Shown here in pieces: positions 51,324 through 59,461 of a stretch of DNA of 64,000 nt; the stretch's first letter is position 1, and each line of letters starts with the position of its first letter. The translations under genes were made by a program, and so were the position numbers. The DNA is from Microbacterium sp. cf046. Lineage in GTDB: Bacteria > Actinomycetota > Actinomycetes > Actinomycetales > Microbacteriaceae. The notes under the pieces were generated by a model. That model was not told the DNA's origin. It saw only the letters and a list, made by a program, of their open reading frames with translations, and did no database searches. The stretch is taken from assembly GCF_900114345.1 (NCBI RefSeq), contig NZ_FOZJ01000001.1, positions 1,116,001 through 1,180,000 on the forward strand, read 5' to 3'.

Positions 51324-51796
51324 GCAATCCCGTCGTCATCGATGCGGCTCCAGGCCAGTCCTATGCCGACATCACGCGCGAGTTCGAAGCGCCTGTGGAG
51401 GCCGTCTTCCGCGCGCACGCCGATCCCGACCTGTTCAAGATCTGGATCGGGCCACGCACCGAGAACACCGTCATCACGCACTGGGACTTCCGCTCGGGCG
51501 GCGGCTACCGCTTCGAGCAGTCCAACCCGGACGGGACGTTCGCCTTCCGCGGCGTGTTCCACACGGTGATCCCCAACGAGCTGATCATCCAGACCTTCGA
51601 GTACGAGGCCTGGCCGAACGAGGTCAGCCTCGACAACATCCGGTTCGAGAGCCTGCCCGGCGGTCGCTCCCGCATCGTCGACCACAGCGTGTTCCCCACG
51701 GTCGAGGTGCTCGAGAGCATGATCCGCCAGGGCATGGAATACGGCATGCGCGAGGGCTACGAGAAGATGGACGAGCTGCTGGCGGCGGGGTCATGA
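51320..51796 (+). CDS. SRPBCC (AHSA1-like) protein
   Basis: A 158-residue START/Bet v1-like protein. The opening DITREFEAPVEAVFRAHADPDLFKIWIGP and the end EYGMREGYEKMDELLA match the SRPBCC/AHSA1 group encoded after ArsR-type regulators. It would bind a hydrophobic ligand in a helix-grip cavity; the ligand is unknown. ATGA overlaps on both sides tie it to the regulator and to the RibD-like reductase. Confidence 0.87.
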   Translation: MSNPVVIDAAPGQSYADITREFEAPVEAVFRAHADPDLFKIWIGPRTENTVITHWDFRSGGGYRFEQSNPDGTFAFRGVFHTVIPNELIIQTFEYEAWPNEVSLDNIRFESLPGGRSRIVDHSVFPTVEVLESMIRQGMEYGMREGYEKMDELLAAGS

Positions 51797-52392
51797 GCGG
51801 CCTGGTGGTCACATCCGCCTCGATGTCGCTGGACGGCTTCGTCGCGTACGAGAACAACGATCCCGGGGCGCTGTTCGACTGGTACGACGCCGGCGATGTG
51901 GAGGTCCCCAATGCCGGCACCCTGCCGCCGTTCCACCTCACACGTGAGAGCGCGGACTACTGGAGGGAGTGGACCGGCTCCCTGGGCTGCCTCGTCGTCG
52001 GTCGTCTGCTGTTCGACATCACCGACGGATGGGGCGGGGAGCATCCGCTCGGAGTGCCGTTCGTCGTGCTGACGCACGAACCGCCCGCCGACTGGGCGCA
52101 CGCGCACACCGGCAACGCCCACTTCGTCACCGAGGGAATCGAGGCGGCGGTCGCGCGAGCGAAGGAGATCGCCGGTGACCGCAACGTCGGTGTCGCCGCG
52201 GGAACGGTCGCCGGTCAGGCGCTGGCCGCCGGACTGGTCGACGAGGTCGGAGTCGATCTGGTCCCGATCGTCATGGGTTCGGGGCACCGCTATTTCGAGG
52301 ACATCGAACCGGCGGACGTGAAGCTCGGCGATCCGACGGTGATCATTCCGGCGCGGAGCGTGACCCACCTGCGGTATCCGGTCGTGCGCTGA
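51793..52392 (+). CDS. RibD C-terminal / dihydrofolate reductase-like protein
   Basis: A 199-residue protein of the DHFR/RibD-C superfamily, with SASMSLDGFVAYENNDPG at the N-terminus, GCLVVGRLLFDITDGWGG, a central PFVVLTHEPP strand and VGVAAGTVAGQALAAGLVDEVGVDLVPIVMGSGHRYF at the NADPH-binding end. Such proteins are rarely true folate enzymes and are common next to ArsR-SRPBCC pairs. The ATG overlaps the SRPBCC stop (ATGA). A strong hairpin follows 4 bases after its stop codon. Confidence 0.87.
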   Translation: MSGLVVTSASMSLDGFVAYENNDPGALFDWYDAGDVEVPNAGTLPPFHLTRESADYWREWTGSLGCLVVGRLLFDITDGWGGEHPLGVPFVVLTHEPPADWAHAHTGNAHFVTEGIEAAVARAKEIAGDRNVGVAAGTVAGQALAAGLVDEVGVDLVPIVMGSGHRYFEDIEPADVKLGDPTVIIPARSVTHLRYPVVR

Positions 52393-52396
52393 GGGG

Positions 52397-52427
52397 GGCC
52401 GGGGTGACGGATGCCGGAACCCCGGCC
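52397..52427 (+). terminator. Hairpin terminator after the RibD-like gene
   Basis: Perfect 9-bp arms GGCCGGGGT (52397-52405) and ACCCCGGCC (52419-52427) with a 13-nt loop, starting 4 bases past the stop codon. The -10 box of the next gene begins on the very next base. No T-tract. Confidence 0.65.
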
Positions 52428-52433
52428 TAGGCT
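52428..52433 (+). promoter_or_regulatory. -10 box TAGGCT for the PolD-like gene
   Basis: TAGGCT ends 6 bases before the ATG at 52440 and starts directly after the hairpin arm of the previous operon. Confidence 0.6.
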
Positions 52434-52439
52434 CCTGAC

Positions 52440-53486
52440 ATGGCGAGCGAGCGCATCACCCTGACCGTGCCCGGACCGCAGGGCGATCGCGAGGTGGGGC
52501 TGTCCAGCCCGAACCGCGTGCTGTGGCCCGAACTCGGAATCACCAAGCAGGAACTCGCCGAGTACGTGATCGCCGTCTCGACGCCGTTCCTCGCGGCGAA
52601 CGGGAATCGACCGGTCTCGCTCGAGCGATTCCCGGATGGCGTCGTCGGCGAGGCCTTCTTCTCGAAGAACCCGCCCAAAGGCACGCCGGACTACGTCGAA
52701 TCGGTCATGGTGACATACAACAGCGGGCGGCGGCATCCACAGCTCGTCCTCACCGAGCCGGCGGCGATCGCGTGGGCTGTGCAGATGAACACGATCGTGT
52801 TCCACCCTTGGGCATCGCTCGCCGACGACACCGACAACCCGGTCGAGCTGCGCATCGACCTGGACCCGCAGCCGGGGACGGACTTCTCCGACGCGGTTCC
52901 GGCCGCTCATGGGCTGCGGGCAGTCCTCCGCGACGCAGGGCTCGAGGCGTGGGTGAAGACCAGTGGCAACCGCGGCATCCACGTGTTCTGCCCGATCGAG
53001 CCGGCGCACGAATTCCTCGATGTGCGGCACGCGGTGATCGCGGCCGCCCGCGAACTCGAACGCCGGATGCCGGAGAAGGTCACCACGAGCTGGTGGAAGG
53101 AGGAGCGCGGCGAGCGCATCTTCGTGGATTTCAACCAGGCGAACCGCGATCGCACGATGGCCGGCGCCTACAGTCCCCGCGCGCTGCCGACCGCGACCGT
53201 GGCGACGCCGGTGACCTGGGAGGAGCTGGACGGCGTCGATCCGGCGGGCTTCACGGTGCGGACGGTGCCGCAGCGGATGGCCGACATCGGCGACCCGTGG
53301 GCGGGGCTGCTCGAGAACCCGGGCCGTATCGACACGCTGCTGGAGTGGTGGGAGCGCGACCTGTCCGAGGGGCTGGGGGAACTGCCGTTCCCTCCGGACT
53401 TCCCGAAGATGCCGGGCGAGCCGCCTCGTGTCCAGCCGAGCAAGAAGAACCCGGAGAACTGGACTGAGGACGGCCAGGCACGCTGA
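52440..53486 (+). CDS. Standalone LigD-type primase-polymerase (PolD1-like)
   Basis: A 348-residue archaeo-eukaryotic-primase polymerase of the LigD-Pol family, with VLWPELGITKQELAEY, metal ligands in ELRIDLDPQPG and IFVDFNQAN, and KTSGNRGIHVFCP in the nucleotide pocket. SWWKEERGERIF and PKMPGEPPR close the domain. It is convergent with an ATP-dependent ligase gene (61 bp between stops), an arrangement resembling the PolD1/LigC1 neighbours of mycobacteria. It probably serves repair gap filling or ribonucleotide insertion. A second, longer homologue is at 14004. Confidence 0.88.
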   Translation: MASERITLTVPGPQGDREVGLSSPNRVLWPELGITKQELAEYVIAVSTPFLAANGNRPVSLERFPDGVVGEAFFSKNPPKGTPDYVESVMVTYNSGRRHPQLVLTEPAAIAWAVQMNTIVFHPWASLADDTDNPVELRIDLDPQPGTDFSDAVPAAHGLRAVLRDAGLEAWVKTSGNRGIHVFCPIEPAHEFLDVRHAVIAAARELERRMPEKVTTSWWKEERGERIFVDFNQANRDRTMAGAYSPRALPTATVATPVTWEELDGVDPAGFTVRTVPQRMADIGDPWAGLLENPGRIDTLLEWWERDLSEGLGELPFPPDFPKMPGEPPRVQPSKKNPENWTEDGQAR

Positions 53487-53547
53487 TGGCGGAGCGTGCC
53501 GTGTCACTTCGCTCGCTCAACGACCGGACGGCCGCTGAACCTCCGGG

Positions 53548-54594
53548 TCAGTCGAGCACCGCTCCCACGTCGTAGGCCGACACGGACTCGAGCTGCTCGT
53601 ACGTGCACGAAGCGGGGTCGCGATCGGGCCGCCATCGGTCGAACTGCACCGTGTGCCGGAACCGCCAGCCCTCGAGCTGGTCGTAGCGCACCTCGAGCAC
53701 GCGCTCTGGTCGCAGGTGCACGAAGGACGAGTCGCGATCGGGTGCGGAGAACCGGGACTTCTCTCCCTCGCTCTTGACTGCGGCGCCGGCCTCGTCGCGC
53801 TGGACGAGCGGTGCCAACTCGTCGATGAGCTCGAGCCGCCGTGCGTTGGTCCAGGCCGACACGGCCCCCACCGGGTAGAGGATGCCGTCGTCGGAGTACA
53901 ACCCGACCAGGAGGGATCCGACGCCTTCCCCGGACTTGTGGATGCGGTAGCCCATCGCGACGACGTCGGCCGTGCGCGCGTGCTTGATCTTGAACATCGT
54001 GCGCTTGTTCGGAGCGTAGGGCTGCGCGAGCGGCTTCGCGACGACGCCGTCGAGCCCGGCCCCCTCGAACTCGCTGAGCCAGCGACGCGCGGTGTCGGCA
54101 TCCGTGGTCGTCCGCGTGACGTGGATCGGATGCGGCAGCCCGGCGAGCAGATCGACGAGCTGCGCCCGCCGCTCCGAGAAGGGCTCCGGCTGCAGGTCGC
54201 GATCCCCGCGGGCGAGGAGATCGAACGCGATGAACATCGCCGGCGTGGTCTCGGCGAGCATGTTGACGCGGGATGCCGCAGGGTGGATCCGCTGCGTGAG
54301 CGACTCCCAGTCCAGGCGCTGCGCGCCGGGCTCGCCCTTCGGGACCACGACCTCGCCGTCGAGAAGACACGGCTCGGGCAGCAGCCGTGAGAACGCCTCG
54401 ACGAGCTCCGGGAAGTATCGCGTGAGCGGCTTCGCTCCACGGCTGCCGATCTCGACGGTCTCGCCGTCCCACGAGACCAGCCCGCGGAACCCGTCCCACT
54501 TCGGCTCGTAGCTGAGGCCGCCGGGGACCTTGTCCTGATCGGGGACGTCCGGGACGGACTTGGCGAGCATCGGCGCGGGGATCTCGTACGGCAT
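53548..54594 (-). CDS. ATP-dependent DNA ligase, LigC/LigD type
   Basis: A 348-residue ligase. The adenylation domain has motif I EPKWDGFRG with nucleophile Lys32, motif Ia GSRGAKPLTRYFPE, motif III AMFIAFDLLARGD, motif IV GLDGVVAKPL and motif V MFKIKHARTADV. An OB-fold domain follows (LLVGLYSDDGILYPVGAV onward). It seals nicks in double-strand-break or excision repair. No LigD polymerase or nuclease is fused; the polymerase is encoded by the convergent gene. CAGGAT (54601-54606, minus strand) ends 6 bases before the ATG. Confidence 0.9.
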   Translation of the reverse strand: MPYEIPAPMLAKSVPDVPDQDKVPGGLSYEPKWDGFRGLVSWDGETVEIGSRGAKPLTRYFPELVEAFSRLLPEPCLLDGEVVVPKGEPGAQRLDWESLTQRIHPAASRVNMLAETTPAMFIAFDLLARGDRDLQPEPFSERRAQLVDLLAGLPHPIHVTRTTTDADTARRWLSEFEGAGLDGVVAKPLAQPYAPNKRTMFKIKHARTADVVAMGYRIHKSGEGVGSLLVGLYSDDGILYPVGAVSAWTNARRLELIDELAPLVQRDEAGAAVKSEGEKSRFSAPDRDSSFVHLRPERVLEVRYDQLEGWRFRHTVQFDRWRPDRDPASCTYEQLESVSAYDVGAVLD

Positions 54595-54628
54595 GGGTCC
54601 ATCCTGGCCCGGACCGGCGACAGGCGCG

Positions 54629-55453
54629 CTATGCGAAGCGGTCGATGATCCGCGCCGCGATGCTCGCGGGCGACATCTGCGGCGAGCCGTGGTGGGCGCC
54701 CTCGAGCGCCTCGTACTCGGCTCTCGGGAGGGCAGTGGCCAGAGCCCTCCCGGTTCTGTGGAAGAACGCAGGGCTCTTCGAGCCGACCAGCACCAGCAGC
54801 GGGGCGCTCAGTCCGCTCCAGCGCTGCGCGGGGAGCGGTTCGCCCTGCTGAGTGCCTTCCAGCACGGCGAAGTCGAACCGGAGCGTCGGCGTCAGCGCCT
54901 TGGCATCGCGCCACAGCGGAAGAACCCGCATGACGGCCACCGCGGCGGCCGGCATCCCGATCGCCTCGTGGAAGAACGCCTTCGCGGCACCCGACCGGTC
55001 GCCCGCGGCGACGCATGCCGCGATCCTGGCGGCAAGGTCGACGGGGACGGGAGGCCGGGAATCGTCGCAGATGTAGGGCGGTTCGAACGCGACGACGGAG
55101 CTCACGCGATCGCCGAGCCGGGCTGCAGCCTCGATCGCCAGCGCGGCGCCCGACGAGGATCCGAAGAGGATCGCACGGCCGCCGGCCGCCTCGATCAGGG
55201 CGGCCAGGTCTTCGACCTCGCGGGCGGGATCGGCCGCATCCGGCTCCTCGTCTCCGCTCGCCCCGCGCCCGCGGCGGTCGTAGCTGATGACCGTGAAGCG
55301 CGACGCGAGCGCCGCGGACAGCTTCGCCGATCCGGTGTGGGTGGACAGGGCAGGGTCGACGAGGATGATCGCCGGTCCTGATCCTGCGCGGAAGAAGGCG
55401 ATCTGCGTGCCGTCGGCGGAGCGAACGGTCGTCGGGGTGTCGGTGATGGTCAT
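54629..55453 (-). CDS. Alpha/beta hydrolase, third gene of an ArsR-SRPBCC module
   Basis: A 274-residue cytoplasmic hydrolase: AIILVDPALSTHTG (oxyanion region, without the usual His-Gly), SYDRRGRGASGD, nucleophile Ser in FGSSSGAALAI, acid loop VLVGSKSPAFF and a final EGAHHGSPQMSP histidine. It is coupled to the SRPBCC gene by ATGA. Similar proteins are annotated as esterases or epoxide-hydrolase-like; the substrate is unknown. Confidence 0.83.
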   Translation of the reverse strand: MTITDTPTTVRSADGTQIAFFRAGSGPAIILVDPALSTHTGSAKLSAALASRFTVISYDRRGRGASGDEEPDAADPAREVEDLAALIEAAGGRAILFGSSSGAALAIEAAARLGDRVSSVVAFEPPYICDDSRPPVPVDLAARIAACVAAGDRSGAAKAFFHEAIGMPAAAVAVMRVLPLWRDAKALTPTLRFDFAVLEGTQQGEPLPAQRWSGLSAPLLVLVGSKSPAFFHRTGRALATALPRAEYEALEGAHHGSPQMSPASIAARIIDRFA

Positions 55454-55944
55454 GTCGTGCTCCTCAGGCGATCGTCGAGTCGGTCGAATGCGCCGGTCCA
55501 GCCCTCGACGACTCCCATCGCGAGGATCCTTTCCAGCCGGTCGACCGAGGTGAAGCGGGTGCGCATCACGAGCCGGGTGCGCCCGGGTTCCATGCCGATG
55601 AACTCGACGGTGACCGCCTGCGACTCGGGGTCGAGGTCCGCACCGGTGTCATCGGAGAAGCCCTCGACGTAGGAGAGCGCGGATCCGGTGATCACCTCGG
55701 TGTAGATGGAGCGGATCCACACCTCGGGCGGCTCGCCGGTCCGGCCCATGCCGAAATGCCACAGGCCGCCGGGTCGAACATCGAGCGACCGCACCGTGGT
55801 GGCCCACCCCTCGGGTCCCCACCAGGCCTCGAGTTCGGCTGCGCTCGTCCAGCTGCGCCAGACTGCGTCGACCGATCCCCGCAGGTCGCGCTCGAGCACG
55901 AGCTCCCGCAGCTCGAGGTCCTTGGAGACGAGCAGACCGCTCAT
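55450..55944 (-). CDS. SRPBCC (AHSA1-like) protein, second module
   Basis: A 164-residue helix-grip protein: LVLERDLRGSVDAVWRSWTSAAELEAWWGPEGWATTVRSLDVRPGG and a C-terminal WTGAFDRLDDRL helix, typical of the AHSA1-like SRPBCC group. I chose the ATG at 55944, which overlaps the ArsR stop codon (ATGA), over an upstream frame that would run inside arsR. It is also coupled to the hydrolase by ATGA. Confidence 0.87.
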   Translation of the reverse strand: MSGLLVSKDLELRELVLERDLRGSVDAVWRSWTSAAELEAWWGPEGWATTVRSLDVRPGGLWHFGMGRTGEPPEVWIRSIYTEVITGSALSYVEGFSDDTGADLDPESQAVTVEFIGMEPGRTRLVMRTRFTSVDRLERILAMGVVEGWTGAFDRLDDRLRSTT

Positions 55945-56255
55945 GAGCCGCCCTCGGATCGGTCGAGGTGCGCCTGCAGTCGATCCAGTCGCGCGTCCCA
56001 CAGCTCGCTGAAGGTGTCGAGCCAGCGATCGAGCTCGGCGAACCTGGTCTGCTCCAGGGCGTAGATGCGTCGCTTGCCGTCGACGCGGCGGCCGACGATC
56101 GCGACGTCGCTGAGCACCTTGAGGTGCTTCGAGACGAGCGGCTGGCTCATGCCGGTCCGGACCACGATGTCGGTGACCGAACGCGGTCCGTCTCGCAGAT
56201 ACTCGACGATCGCGAGGCGATTCGGCTCGGCCAGTGCGGCCAGTGTCTGGATCAT
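55941..56255 (-). CDS. ArsR-family regulator, second module
   Basis: A 104-residue winged-HTH regulator: MIQTLAALAEPNRLAIVEYLRDG, then VTDIVVRTGMSQPLVSKHLKVLSDVAIVGRRVDGKRRIYAL. No metal-binding cysteines are present. The start is fixed by a promoter on the minus strand: TTGCAG, 17-bp spacer, TATTTT, then 6 bases to the ATG at 56255. An upstream frame on to 56384 would cross this promoter. It leads a three-gene ATGA-coupled operon with SRPBCC and hydrolase genes. Confidence 0.87.
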   Translation of the reverse strand: MIQTLAALAEPNRLAIVEYLRDGPRSVTDIVVRTGMSQPLVSKHLKVLSDVAIVGRRVDGKRRIYALEQTRFAELDRWLDTFSELWDARLDRLQAHLDRSEGGS

Positions 56256-56261
56256 GTCATC

Positions 56262-56290
56262 AAAATACCCGAGAGTTATATGAACTGCAA
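56262..56290 (-). promoter_or_regulatory. Promoter TTGCAG-N17-TATTTT for the second ArsR module
   Basis: On the minus strand the -35-like TTGCAG and the -10 TATTTT (56262-56267) are 17 bp apart; GATGAC separates the -10 from the ATG. This is the only leaderless box here with a clear -35 partner. The AT-rich spacer may hold the ArsR operator. Confidence 0.65.
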
Positions 56291-56395
56291 GATATGTGAA
56301 GAGAACGAGCCGGCGCGACGACGGTGTACCGTGACCGAATGCCGCGCGAGGACGCGCATGGCTCGACCAGGGCGGACGTCGCAAGGGAGTGCACC

Positions 56396-57133
56396 GTGGA
56401 CAGATTCACCGGACGGGTGGCGTTGATCACCGGCGGCAGCCGCGGCATCGGCTTCGCGATCGCCCGTCGGCTCGTCGCCGAGGGCGCGGACGTGGTCATC
56501 ACCGGCCGCAAGCAGGAGTCGCTCGATGCCGCGGTCGCGCAGCTGGGCGGACATGCCAGCGCCGTGGCCGGGAAGGCCGATGACCCGGTGCACCGTGCCG
56601 ACGTGTTCGCGCACGTGGCGGCGCAGCACGGGCGCCTCGACCACCTCGTCAACAACGCGGGCATCAACCCGGCCTGGGGGCCCGTGCTGGATATCGACCC
56701 GGGCGTCGCGCACAAGATCCTCGCGGTGAACGTCATCGCGACGCTCGAATGGACGCGCGATGCCGTCACCGCCGGGCTCACGAGGTCGGTCGTCAACCTG
56801 TCATCGGTGAGCGGCCTGAGCGCGAGTCCGAACATCTCGTTCTACGGGGTCTCCAAGGCCGCAATCATGAACCTGACGATGCAGCTGGCCGAAGAGCTCG
56901 CGCCGTCCATTCGCGTCAACGCCGTCGCTCCTGCGGTCGTGAAGACCGACTTCGCGCGCGCGCTCTACGAGGGTCGCGAGGCGGAGGTGTCGGCGGGGTA
57001 CCCGCTCGGCCGCCTCGGCGATGTCGAGGACGTCGCCGCCCCGGTCGCCTTCCTGCTCTCCGACGACGCCGCCTGGATCACGGGGCAGACGATCGTCATC
57101 GACGGAGGGCTCAGCATCCGGTCGCTCGTGTGA
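56396..57133 (+). CDS. SDR-family oxidoreductase
   Basis: A 245-residue short-chain dehydrogenase with TGGSRGIGFAIARRL, NNAGINP, catalytic Ser in VNLSSVSG, YGVSKAAI and the C-terminal TGQTIVIDGGLSI. Arg in VITGRKQES suggests NADP preference. I chose GTG 56396 (GGGAG upstream) because SDRs start a few residues before GRVALITGG. The alternative is ATG 56339, which lies 6 bases after a TACCGT box; that box may instead mark the transcript start. It is convergent with the acyl-CoA dehydrogenase and may belong with the CoA-ester genes functionally. Confidence 0.87.
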   Translation: MDRFTGRVALITGGSRGIGFAIARRLVAEGADVVITGRKQESLDAAVAQLGGHASAVAGKADDPVHRADVFAHVAAQHGRLDHLVNNAGINPAWGPVLDIDPGVAHKILAVNVIATLEWTRDAVTAGLTRSVVNLSSVSGLSASPNISFYGVSKAAIMNLTMQLAEELAPSIRVNAVAPAVVKTDFARALYEGREAEVSAGYPLGRLGDVEDVAAPVAFLLSDDAAWITGQTIVIDGGLSIRSLV

Positions 57134-57148
57134 GGCCCGCCGGGCCGG

Positions 57149-58351
57149 TCAGCGGCCGAACTCCGCCTTGCCAAGGGCGCTCAGATGCACCTCGTCGGGT
57201 CCGTCCGCCAGTCGAAGCGCCCGGGCCCCGGCGAACATCTCGGCGAACGGCTGATCCGCCGACAGACCCGCTGCCCCGAACACCTGGATCGCCCGGTCGA
57301 GGATCTGCTGCACGGCGCGGGGAACGGCGATCTTGATCGCCTGGATCTCGGTCATCGCCGCGCGGTTGCCGACGGTGTCCATCAGCCAGGCGGTCTTCAG
57401 GACGAGCAGACGCAGCGACTCCAGCTGGATCCGCGATTCGGCCACCCACTCGCGCAGCACGCCCTGCTCGGCCAGGGTGCGGCCGAATGCGACGCGGGTG
57501 AGTGCGCGCTCGCGGACGAGCGACAGCGCACGCTCCGCCATTCCGAGGGCGCGCATGCAGTGGTGGATGCGGCCGGGACCCAGCCTGGCCTGCGCGATCG
57601 CGAACCCCTCGCCCTCGCCGCCGATGAGGTTCGTCGCAGGCACCCGCACCTCGTCGAACGCGATCTCGGCATGACCGCCGTGATCGCGGTCGTCGTACCC
57701 GAACACCGTGAGCGGACGGACGATCTCGACGCCCGGCGTCGACCGGGGCACGAGGATCATGCTCTGCTGCCGGTGTCGCGCGGCGTCCGGATCCGTCTTG
57801 CCCATCACGACGAAGATCGCGGCATCCGGGTTCATCGCGCCGGTCGACCACCACTTGCGGCCGGTGATGACGTACTCCTCGCCATCGCGACGGATGCGGG
57901 TCGCGATGTTCGTCGCGTCGGAGGAGGCGACCTCGGGTTCGGTCATGCAGAACGAGGAGCGGATCTCGGCGTCCAGCAGCTGCCGGAGCCACCGATCCTT
58001 CTGCTCGGCGGTGCCGAACTCGGCGAGCACCTCCATGTTGCCGGTGTCGGGCGCCGCGCAGTTGAACGCGATCGGGGCCAGCCGCGGGCTCCACCCGGTG
58101 AGCTCGGCCAGAGGCGCGTACTGCAGATTCGTCAGCCCGGCGCCGCCGGCCCCGGGAAGGAAGAGGTTCCACAGCCCGCGCTCGCGTGCGCGCGCCTGGA
58201 GTTCGCGCACGATGGGGCGCGTGCCCCACTCGTGCGGCGTCGCGGCGACCTGCGCGGCGAGCACCGGCTCGGCCGGCAGCACCTGCTCGTCGAGGAACGC
58301 GCGCACCTCGCCGATCAGCTCGGTCGTGCGGGCATCGTGCGCGAAGTCCAT
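57149..58351 (-). CDS. Acyl-CoA dehydrogenase, ACAD10/11-like
   Basis: A 400-residue flavoprotein with FCMTEPEVASSDATNIATRI (FAD/substrate region), TGRKWWSTGAMNPDAAIFVVMGK, FGRTLAEQGVLREWVAESRIQLE and the C-terminal IQVFGAAGLSADQPFAEMFAGARALRLADGPDEVH. This variant, which co-occurs with an APH-type kinase, resembles bacterial ACAD10/11 systems that degrade 4-hydroxy acids through phosphorylation. It is 1 bp downstream of the kinase gene, so they are coupled. The natural substrate is unknown. Confidence 0.88.
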   Translation of the reverse strand: MDFAHDARTTELIGEVRAFLDEQVLPAEPVLAAQVAATPHEWGTRPIVRELQARARERGLWNLFLPGAGGAGLTNLQYAPLAELTGWSPRLAPIAFNCAAPDTGNMEVLAEFGTAEQKDRWLRQLLDAEIRSSFCMTEPEVASSDATNIATRIRRDGEEYVITGRKWWSTGAMNPDAAIFVVMGKTDPDAARHRQQSMILVPRSTPGVEIVRPLTVFGYDDRDHGGHAEIAFDEVRVPATNLIGGEGEGFAIAQARLGPGRIHHCMRALGMAERALSLVRERALTRVAFGRTLAEQGVLREWVAESRIQLESLRLLVLKTAWLMDTVGNRAAMTEIQAIKIAVPRAVQQILDRAIQVFGAAGLSADQPFAEMFAGARALRLADGPDEVHLSALGKAEFGR

Positions 58352-58352
58352 C

Positions 58353-59417
58353 TCAGTGCCTTCCCGCGCCCAGCCGCCGCAGTCCCTCCGCGGCGATCGG
58401 CTCGACCAGAGCGCCGATGCGGTCGAATCCGGCGCCCACCGTCTCGCCCGAGCGGTAGCGGTAGTGGATGCCCTCGGCGATCACGCCGAGCTTGTAGGCG
58501 GCGAATGCGCCGTACCAGGCGAGATCGGGCACGGCGATGCGGGCCCGTTCGGCGTACGCGTCGACCAGCTCGTCGAAGGACGGATAGCCCGCCGCCGGAT
58601 CGATCGCGCTCGGCAGCGCGCCGGCCGCGCCGGGGAGAGCGCCGGCGTTCCAGTACAGGCCGAACATGCCGAGGTCCACCAGCGGGTCGCCGATCGTCGA
58701 CATCTCCCAATCCAGGATCGCAGCGATGCGCGCGGAATCGCCGGCACCGGCGACGATAGCGTTGTCGAGGCGATAGTCGCCGTGCACGAGCGTCGTCCGC
58801 GCAGACGCGGGCATGCGCTCGGCCAGGTTCTCCTGCAGCCGGTCGAGGGTCGGCAGCTCCCGCGATCGGGACGCGTCGTACTGCCGATGCCACGTGCGCA
58901 GCTGACGCTCGAGAAAGCCCTCGCCGCGACCGAAATCACCGAGCCCCACATCCTCGGGGTCGACGCGGTGCAGGTCGGCCAGGACCTCGGCGAGACTCAG
59001 GCCGACCTCGCGCAGCGCTTCCGGGCTGAATCGGGCGTTCTGGCTCGGCCGCGAGAGCACATCGCCCTCGACGAACTCCATCACGAAGAACGGGGTGCCG
59101 GTGACGGCGGAATCCGACGTGTCGTCGACGAGGTCCACCGCCGGCGGCACCGGTACGGCGCTGCCGCGCAGGGCCGAGACGACCCGATGCTCGCGGCGCA
59201 TGTCGTGGGCGCTCGAGAGCACGTGACCGAGGGGCGGGCGTCGCACCACGAGCGGGACGCGCGGGCCGTCGATGCGGTAGGTGAGGTTGCTCTTCCCGCC
59301 CGCGATCACCGCAGCGGTCAGCAGTCCGCCGACCAGGTCGGGATGCGCGCGCTCGAGCCATTCGCCCAGTCCGGCGACGTTCAGGCCCGGTGGATCGTCC
59401 TCGCTCGACTCGGTCAC
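58353..59417 (-). CDS. Aminoglycoside phosphotransferase (APH) fold kinase, ACAD-associated
   Basis: A 354-residue kinase-like protein with a Gly-rich GGKSNLTYRI nucleotide loop, VVRRPP (ATP-binding Lys position replaced by Arg), the catalytic HGDYRLDNAIV and metal-binding ILDWEMSTIGDPLVDLG. The GLYWNAG and AAYKLGVIAEGIHYRY segments match the subgroup encoded beside acyl-CoA dehydrogenases. It probably phosphorylates a hydroxyacyl-CoA rather than an antibiotic. GTG start 59417 with AAGGAG 9 bases upstream. Followed after 1 bp by the dehydrogenase; preceded by a TetR gene on the same strand. Confidence 0.85.
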   Translation of the reverse strand: MTESSEDDPPGLNVAGLGEWLERAHPDLVGGLLTAAVIAGGKSNLTYRIDGPRVPLVVRRPPLGHVLSSAHDMRREHRVVSALRGSAVPVPPAVDLVDDTSDSAVTGTPFFVMEFVEGDVLSRPSQNARFSPEALREVGLSLAEVLADLHRVDPEDVGLGDFGRGEGFLERQLRTWHRQYDASRSRELPTLDRLQENLAERMPASARTTLVHGDYRLDNAIVAGAGDSARIAAILDWEMSTIGDPLVDLGMFGLYWNAGALPGAAGALPSAIDPAAGYPSFDELVDAYAERARIAVPDLAWYGAFAAYKLGVIAEGIHYRYRSGETVGAGFDRIGALVEPIAAEGLRRLGAGRH

Positions 59418-59461
59418 GATCGGCGACTCCTTCGTCGTGCAGTCCTCATCGATCGGCGGCG

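Noticed and set aside
57134..57146. GGCCCG-C-CGGGCC dyad between the convergent SDR and acyl-CoA dehydrogenase genes
   Set aside because: A one-base loop is not physically possible, and the realistic stem is only about 4 bp; too weak to list as a terminator.
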